A stretch of DNA of 64,000 nt from CAZVLQ01 sp964628185 (GTDB lineage Bacteria; Pseudomonadota; Zetaproteobacteria; Mariprofundales; Mariprofundaceae), in assembly GCA_964628185.1 (NCBI GenBank), contig CAZVLQ010000004.1:41738-105737 (forward strand). The letters run 5' to 3'. Shown one piece after another: positions 59,776 to 64,000 of this stretch. Each line of letters starts with the position of its first letter. The first letter of the stretch is position 1. Under the pieces are notes generated by a model. That model was not told where the DNA came from and did no database searches. It was given only the letters and a program-made list of their open reading frames with translations. Both the position numbers and the translations under genes were made by a program.

Positions 59776-61224
59776 ATGAGTATTACCGGATTAATCAAGT
59801 CCATTCAGGACATCATGCGCAAGGATGCGGGCGTGGATGGCGATGCGCAGCGCATCGGTCAGCTGGCGTGGATGTTGTTCCTGAAGATTTTCGATGATCA
59901 GGAAATGGAACTTGAACTGATGCAGGATGATTACCGCTCGCCCATCCCCGAGCATCTGCGCTGGCGCAACTGGGCGGCGGATGCCGAGGGCATCACCGGC
60001 GACAGCCTGCTCGATTTTATCAACAACCAATTGTTCCCGACGCTGAAGAACCTGACCGCCAAGTCGGGCGACGATGCCCGCGCAATGGTGGTGCAGCGCG
60101 CCTTCGAAGATGCCTTCAACTACATGAAAAACGGTACGCTGGTGCGCCAGGTGGCGAACAAGATCAATGAAGTGGACTTCACCTCATCCACCGATCGCCA
60201 TCTCTTCGGCGATATCTACGAACAGATATTGAAAGACCTGCAATCGGCCGGCAATGCCGGGGAGTTCTACACCCCGCGCGTGGTCACGCAGTTCATGGTG
60301 GATATGGTCAATCCGCAACTGGGGGAGACGGTGCTTGATCCGGCCTGCGGCACCGGCGGTTTTCTCACCTGTACGATTGAACACCTGCGCAAACAGGTGC
60401 AGAGCGTGGAGGAGCGTCAGGTGCTGCAACGCTCCATCCATGGCGTGGAAAAGAAGCAGCTTCCGCATCTGTTGGCCACGACGAACATGCTGCTGCACGG
60501 CATCGAGGTACCCGACCAGATCAAACACGATAACACGCTGTCCCGCCCCTTACGCGATTATGGTCCAAGAGATCGGGTGGATGTGATTGTCACCAATCCG
60601 CCGTTCGGCGGCATGGAGGAGGACGGCATCGAGCAGAACTTCCCGGCCACCTTCCGCACACGGGAAACCGCTGATCTGTTTCTGGTGCTGATTATGCATC
60701 TGCTCAAGCCCGGTGGCCGCGCCGCCATGGTGCTGCCGGACGGCACGCTGTTCGGCGAGGGTATCAAAACCCGCATCAAGGAAAGGCTGCTCACCGAATG
60801 CAATCTGCACACCATCGTGCGGCTGCCCAATGGCGTGTTCAACCCGTACACCTCCATCAAGACGAATCTGCTGTTCTTTGAAAAGGGCAAGCCGACCAAA
60901 GAAGTGTGGTACTACGAGCATCCATACCCGAAGGGTTATAAATCCTATTCCAAGACCAAGCCGATGCGCATTGAGGAATTTGAGCCGGAAAAGGCGTGGT
61001 GGTCGGATCGTCAGGAAACCGAACAGGCTTGGCGAGTACCGGTCAAGCAGATTATTGAGTCCGGCTACAACCTCGACATCAAGAATCTGAATACGGTCGA
61101 GGAGGGGCCGGGCGACCCGGAAGCACTGTTGGCCGAGTATCAAACCATTCTGGACAAACTCGCATCGGCGCGCAGCGAACTGAAGCAGGCATTGGCCGAA
61201 GCGCTGGAGAGCGTACGAGCATGA
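59776..61224 (+). CDS. hsdM: Type I modification methyltransferase, M subunit
   Basis: 482 residues. The SAM site is LDPACGTGGFL (about 186) and the catalytic N6-adenine motif is VTNPPFGG (about 274). N-terminal helical region DAQRIGQLAWMLFLKIFDD is typical for HsdM. It is followed by a terminator before the AlbA gene. Confidence 0.96.
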   Translation: MSITGLIKSIQDIMRKDAGVDGDAQRIGQLAWMLFLKIFDDQEMELELMQDDYRSPIPEHLRWRNWAADAEGITGDSLLDFINNQLFPTLKNLTAKSGDDARAMVVQRAFEDAFNYMKNGTLVRQVANKINEVDFTSSTDRHLFGDIYEQILKDLQSAGNAGEFYTPRVVTQFMVDMVNPQLGETVLDPACGTGGFLTCTIEHLRKQVQSVEERQVLQRSIHGVEKKQLPHLLATTNMLLHGIEVPDQIKHDNTLSRPLRDYGPRDRVDVIVTNPPFGGMEEDGIEQNFPATFRTRETADLFLVLIMHLLKPGGRAAMVLPDGTLFGEGIKTRIKERLLTECNLHTIVRLPNGVFNPYTSIKTNLLFFEKGKPTKEVWYYEHPYPKGYKSYSKTKPMRIEEFEPEKAWWSDRQETEQAWRVPVKQIIESGYNLDIKNLNTVEEGPGDPEALLAEYQTILDKLASARSELKQALAEALESVRA

Positions 61225-61272
61225 TCTTGCTGTTGAATACAGTGCAATACAGGCTACGATATGCGGTGATAA

Positions 61273-61323
61273 AACCCGTCAAAGGCCATGCGCGAAAGCG
61301 TATCCTTGGCGGGTTACTTTTTT
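61273..61323 (+). terminator. Hairpin terminator between hsdM and the AlbA gene
   Basis: AACCCG (61273-61278) pairs with CGGGTT (61310-61315), with inner pairs continuing to a CGC-GAAA-GCG tip and small bulges. A run of T follows (ACTTTTTTT). It may limit transcription from hsdM into the last two genes. Confidence 0.72.
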
Positions 61324-61336
61324 TATGGGGGCGAAC

Positions 61337-62779
61337 ATGAACGAGGCCGCCATCAGAAGGCTGTTGCAGCAGGGCGAGGGTCTGCAAGTCGAATTCAAGC
61401 GTTGCGAGCGCGCCCTGAACAGGGATGTATTCGAATCGGTATGCGCATTTCTGAATCGTGGCGGCGGAGAGCTGCTGCTTGGCGTTAATGATGATGGAAC
61501 CGTGCGCGGCGTGCCGCCGGAAGCCGCGCCAGGCATCAAAAAGGATTTCGTTTCCGCGATGAACAACTCGCAGAAGATTTCACCGCCCTTTTACCTTTCC
61601 GTGGAAGAGGTTGAGATAGACGGGAAGATTGTGCTCCATATTCCAGTGCCTGAAAGCTCACAGGTGCATCGCTGCAAGGGCCGCATCTACGACCGCAACG
61701 AGGACGGCGACTTTGATATCACAGACAACACAAATCAGGTCGCCGCGCTCTATCTGCGCAAACAGAATCAATATGCCGAAAATCGCATCTACCCTTATGT
61801 GGAACTTTCCGACCTGCGTTCAAATTTAATGGTTCGCGCTCGCAAGATGGCGGGTGGACAACGTCCGGATCATCCCTGGTTGACCATGGACGATATGGCG
61901 TTGATGAAGAGCGCTCAGCTGTATGTCCGGAACTTTCAAACAGGCGAATGGGGATTCACCCTGGCAGCCGTTCTGCTGTTGGGGCGGGACGATGTGATTC
62001 TGTCGGTGCTGCCGCACCATCGAACGGATGCAATTCTGCGGCGGGTTAATCTGGATCGTTATGATGACCGCGATGATATCCGCACCAATCTGATCGAAAG
62101 CTATGACCGGTTGATGGCCTTTGTGGCCAAGCATCTGCCGGACACGTTCCATCTGGAGGGCGATCAGCGCATCAGCCTGCGGGATCACCTGTTTCGCGAA
62201 ATCGTAGCGAATCTGCTGATTCATCGCGAGTTCCTGAATCCGTTTCCGGCCAAACTTATTATCGAGCAGGAACAGGTTCGCACGGAGAACAGCAACAAGC
62301 CGCACGGTCACGGGCTGATTGATCCGGCCAATTTTTCGCCGTTCCCCAAGAATCCGGTGATGGCGCGGTTTTTCAAGGAGATCGGCCGGGCGGATGAGTT
62401 GGGTTCCGGCGTGCGCAAGTTGTTCCGCTTCAGCAAGCTCTATTCGGGTGCGTTGCCGATACTGGAGGAAGGCGACATCTTTCGGACAGCGATTCCCTTG
62501 CCGCAAGTTTCTGGAGAGATGTCGGGGGAAACTACCCAGAAAACGCCGGGGAAAACGCCGGGGAAAACGCCGGGGAAAACGCCGGGGAAAACGCCGGATA
62601 TGATACTCAATGTACTGCGACAGCAGCCTGAACTTTCCATTCCGGAAGTCGCGATACAAATTGGAAAATCGGAAAGTGCGGTTGAGCGTGCTATCAGAAA
62701 ACTACGGGAGAGCGAAAAGCTTGAGCGCGTCGGTCCGGCCAAGGGCGGTCACTGGAAGGTGCTGGCGGGCGACGAATGA
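61337..62779 (+). CDS. AlbA_2/Schlafen-like ATP-binding regulator in the RM locus
   Basis: 480 residues from the ATG at 61337 (an earlier ATG at 61325 lies in the T run; GGGGGCG precedes the later one). The AlbA_2 domain has EFKRCERALNRDVFESVCAFLNRGGG and LLLGVNDDG. A HATPase-like segment (REIVANLLIHREF, GSGVRKLF) follows, then a (KTPG)n linker and a winged helix at the end (ELSIPEVAIQIGKSESAVERAIRKLRESEKLERVG). Possibly a regulator or effector of the RM system. Its stop overlaps hsdS (ATGA). Confidence 0.83.
   Translation: MNEAAIRRLLQQGEGLQVEFKRCERALNRDVFESVCAFLNRGGGELLLGVNDDGTVRGVPPEAAPGIKKDFVSAMNNSQKISPPFYLSVEEVEIDGKIVLHIPVPESSQVHRCKGRIYDRNEDGDFDITDNTNQVAALYLRKQNQYAENRIYPYVELSDLRSNLMVRARKMAGGQRPDHPWLTMDDMALMKSAQLYVRNFQTGEWGFTLAAVLLLGRDDVILSVLPHHRTDAILRRVNLDRYDDRDDIRTNLIESYDRLMAFVAKHLPDTFHLEGDQRISLRDHLFREIVANLLIHREFLNPFPAKLIIEQEQVRTENSNKPHGHGLIDPANFSPFPKNPVMARFFKEIGRADELGSGVRKLFRFSKLYSGALPILEEGDIFRTAIPLPQVSGEMSGETTQKTPGKTPGKTPGKTPGKTPDMILNVLRQQPELSIPEVAIQIGKSESAVERAIRKLRESEKLERVGPAKGGHWKVLAGDE
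62539..62598 (+). repeat. 12-base tandem repeat, five copies, in the AlbA-type gene
   Basis: GAAAACGCCGGG is repeated four times and then once with a final A. In frame it encodes Lys-Thr-Pro-Gly, ending Lys-Thr-Pro-Asp. Because the unit is a multiple of three, copy number changes would alter linker length and not the frame. Confidence 0.9.
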
Positions 62780-64000
62780 CGCCGGAGGAGTTTCTCGCCC
62801 AATTCGGTCATATCGCCGATGCCCCGAACGGCGTGCAGAAGCTGCGCGCACTGATCCTCGACCTTGCCGTGCGCGGCAAGCTTGTTCCCCAAGACCCGAA
62901 CGACGAACCGGCCAGCGAACTGCTGAAGCGGATTGAAAAGGAAAAAGCGCAGCACGCAAAGACGCAAAGACGCAAAGGAAAGAAAATTATCTGTGGGGAA
63001 ATAATGAGGGATAAAATCCCCTATGATTTGCCGCCACAGTGGCAATGGACTCGAATGGGCAATGTGACGGTAATCCGCACAGGGAAATTAGATGCAAATG
63101 CAAGCTCCCCAAGTGGGAAATATCCCTTTTTTACTTGCGCTAAATACCCCTTGCGAATTGATCGCTTCGCATATGACTGTGAGTGCGTCCTACTTGCAGG
63201 GAACGGAAACTTTGATGTCAATTACTACAACGGAAAGTTCGAGGCATACCAACGGACATACATCATTGAGCAAGCAAGCAAGAACCTGTTGTCAGTCCCA
63301 TATATTTATAGGTTTATTCAAAGATACGCTGCAAAGCTTCGTGAGATTTCAATCGGGGGAGTGATTCAATATATCAAGATTAGTTTTTTAACCGATGCTC
63401 TATTTCCTCTTCCTCCCCTCGCAGAGCAGAAGCGGATTGTGGCGAAGGTGGATGAGCTGATGGGATTGTGCGACCGGCTGGAGGCGGCGAAAAAGCGGCG
63501 GGCGGAGATTCGCGGCCGGGCGACCGAGGCGGCGCTGCATGCGCTGGTGGAGAGCGAGGATGCCGAGGTCTTCGCGGCCAACTGGCGGCGCATCCATGTC
63601 CGCTTCGATGATCTGATCGATTCCCTGGACACCCTCAAACAACTGCGTGCCACCATCCTCGACCTCGCCGTCCGCGGCAAGCTGATATGCACAAGTGGGT
63701 CGACGAAAGGGTTTGTTGGTGATCAAGTGTCATTTCAAAATGGTTACGCTTTCAAAAGCACTTGGTTTAAAGGAAAAGGAGTTCGCGTAGTTCGGAATGT
63801 GAATGTTGGACACGATACGATTCATTGGGTTGAAGTCGCGAGGGTTTCTGAACAGATAGCAGATGAATTTCATCGGTTTGCTTTACGAGAAAACGACATT
63901 GTCCTTTCGCTTGATCGACCTTTAATTACTACCGGCTTAAAAGTGAGGCTATTGAGATGGATTTATCAGAGCCCAATCCACCACATGACTATTCCTATAT
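62776..64000 (+). CDS. hsdS: Type I specificity subunit (partial, runs off the window)
   Basis: 408 codons to the window end without a stop. The start ATG overlaps the AlbA stop. The first target recognition domain is about 90-215. The central conserved helices include PPLAEQKRIVAKVDELMGLCD and RGRATEAALHAL. The repeated LRALILDLAVRGKL / LRATILDLAVRGKL mark the start of each half. The second recognition domain begins near residue 315 and is cut by the window edge. A lysine-rich linker is encoded by an ACGCAAAG-type repeat (62953-62980). Confidence 0.93.
   Translation, partial: MTPEEFLAQFGHIADAPNGVQKLRALILDLAVRGKLVPQDPNDEPASELLKRIEKEKAQHAKTQRRKGKKIICGEIMRDKIPYDLPPQWQWTRMGNVTVIRTGKLDANASSPSGKYPFFTCAKYPLRIDRFAYDCECVLLAGNGNFDVNYYNGKFEAYQRTYIIEQASKNLLSVPYIYRFIQRYAAKLREISIGGVIQYIKISFLTDALFPLPPLAEQKRIVAKVDELMGLCDRLEAAKKRRAEIRGRATEAALHALVESEDAEVFAANWRRIHVRFDDLIDSLDTLKQLRATILDLAVRGKLICTSGSTKGFVGDQVSFQNGYAFKSTWFKGKGVRVVRNVNVGHDTIHWVEVARVSEQIADEFHRFALRENDIVLSLDRPLITTGLKVRLLRWIYQSPIHHMTIPI

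Noticed and set aside
40600..64000. CRISPR array or cas genes
   Set aside because: No regularly spaced repeats were seen; the Cas4-like domain belongs to DUF2779 and has no cas neighbours.

Overview
The window is bacterial, compact and gene-dense. Its core looks proteobacterial. The run hisC-tyrA-aroA-cmk-rpsA-ihfB-lapA-lapB-pyrF and the dnaE-accA pair are typical of Gammaproteobacteria, Acidithiobacillia and Zetaproteobacteria. Several c-type cytochromes, a small heme-copper-oxidase-like protein, aerotolerance (Bat) genes and two truncated hemoglobins suggest an organism that handles O2, NO and metals with a cytochrome-rich chain. I cannot fix the genus from sequence alone.

Layout. 0-3.2 kb: small respiratory cluster (monoheme and diheme cytochromes c, an oxidase-like membrane protein, a 46-residue single-TM protein). 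3.2-4.7 kb: integral-membrane protein resembling GT-C glycosyltransferases. 4.8-11.9 kb: seven-gene moxR-Bat operon. 11.9-14.4 kb: nitrosative-stress locus (NsrR-like regulator, cytosolic and membrane-anchored truncated hemoglobins, ferredoxin-reductase), with a clear promoter/operator. 14.5-18.3 kb: gpmI and a SulP transporter fused to STAS and cyclic-nucleotide domains. 18.3-24.0 kb: a metal regulon with a mercury-type MerR and three MerR-type promoters driving three transcription units, but no merA or merB. 24-25.9 kb: ArsR-rhodanese unit, YnfA, and a Phd/VapC module. 26.1-30.6 kb: dnaE and accA. 30.7-31.1 kb: tRNA-Ser(CGA) whose 3' end is duplicated. 31.1-40.6 kb (minus strand): dgt, pyrF, lapB, lapA, ihfB, rpsA, cmk, aroA, tyrA, hisC.

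40.7-55.6 kb is an accessory island lying between hisC and pheA, which are normally adjacent in this operon. It carries a double AAA+ ATPase, a decayed YqiA-like esterase, a YpsA/Moco-carrier-like protein, four toxin-antitoxin modules (VapBC, ParDE, Phd-VapC, HigBA-like), an FtsZ-like GTPase domain fused to a ClpX-type zinc finger, a lipoprotein/unknown/PQ-loop operon, an A/T-rich cysteine-rich unknown, a WYL regulator with an AAA/DUF4143 ATPase, and a DUF2779 (Cas4-like plus DEDD-like) nuclease with two small partners. pheA follows at 55.7 kb. 57-64 kb holds a type I restriction-modification locus (hsdR, small unknown, hsdM, AlbA_2/Schlafen-like regulator, hsdS) that runs off the end of the window.

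The two most unusual items are the tubulin/FtsZ-ClpX zinc-finger fusion (45323-46186) and the three-promoter MerR regulon that combines two outer-membrane barrels, an HMA protein, an NHL lipoprotein, a thioredoxin-like protein, a zinc-ribbon protein, a YbhN-like membrane protein and a MerC-like transporter.
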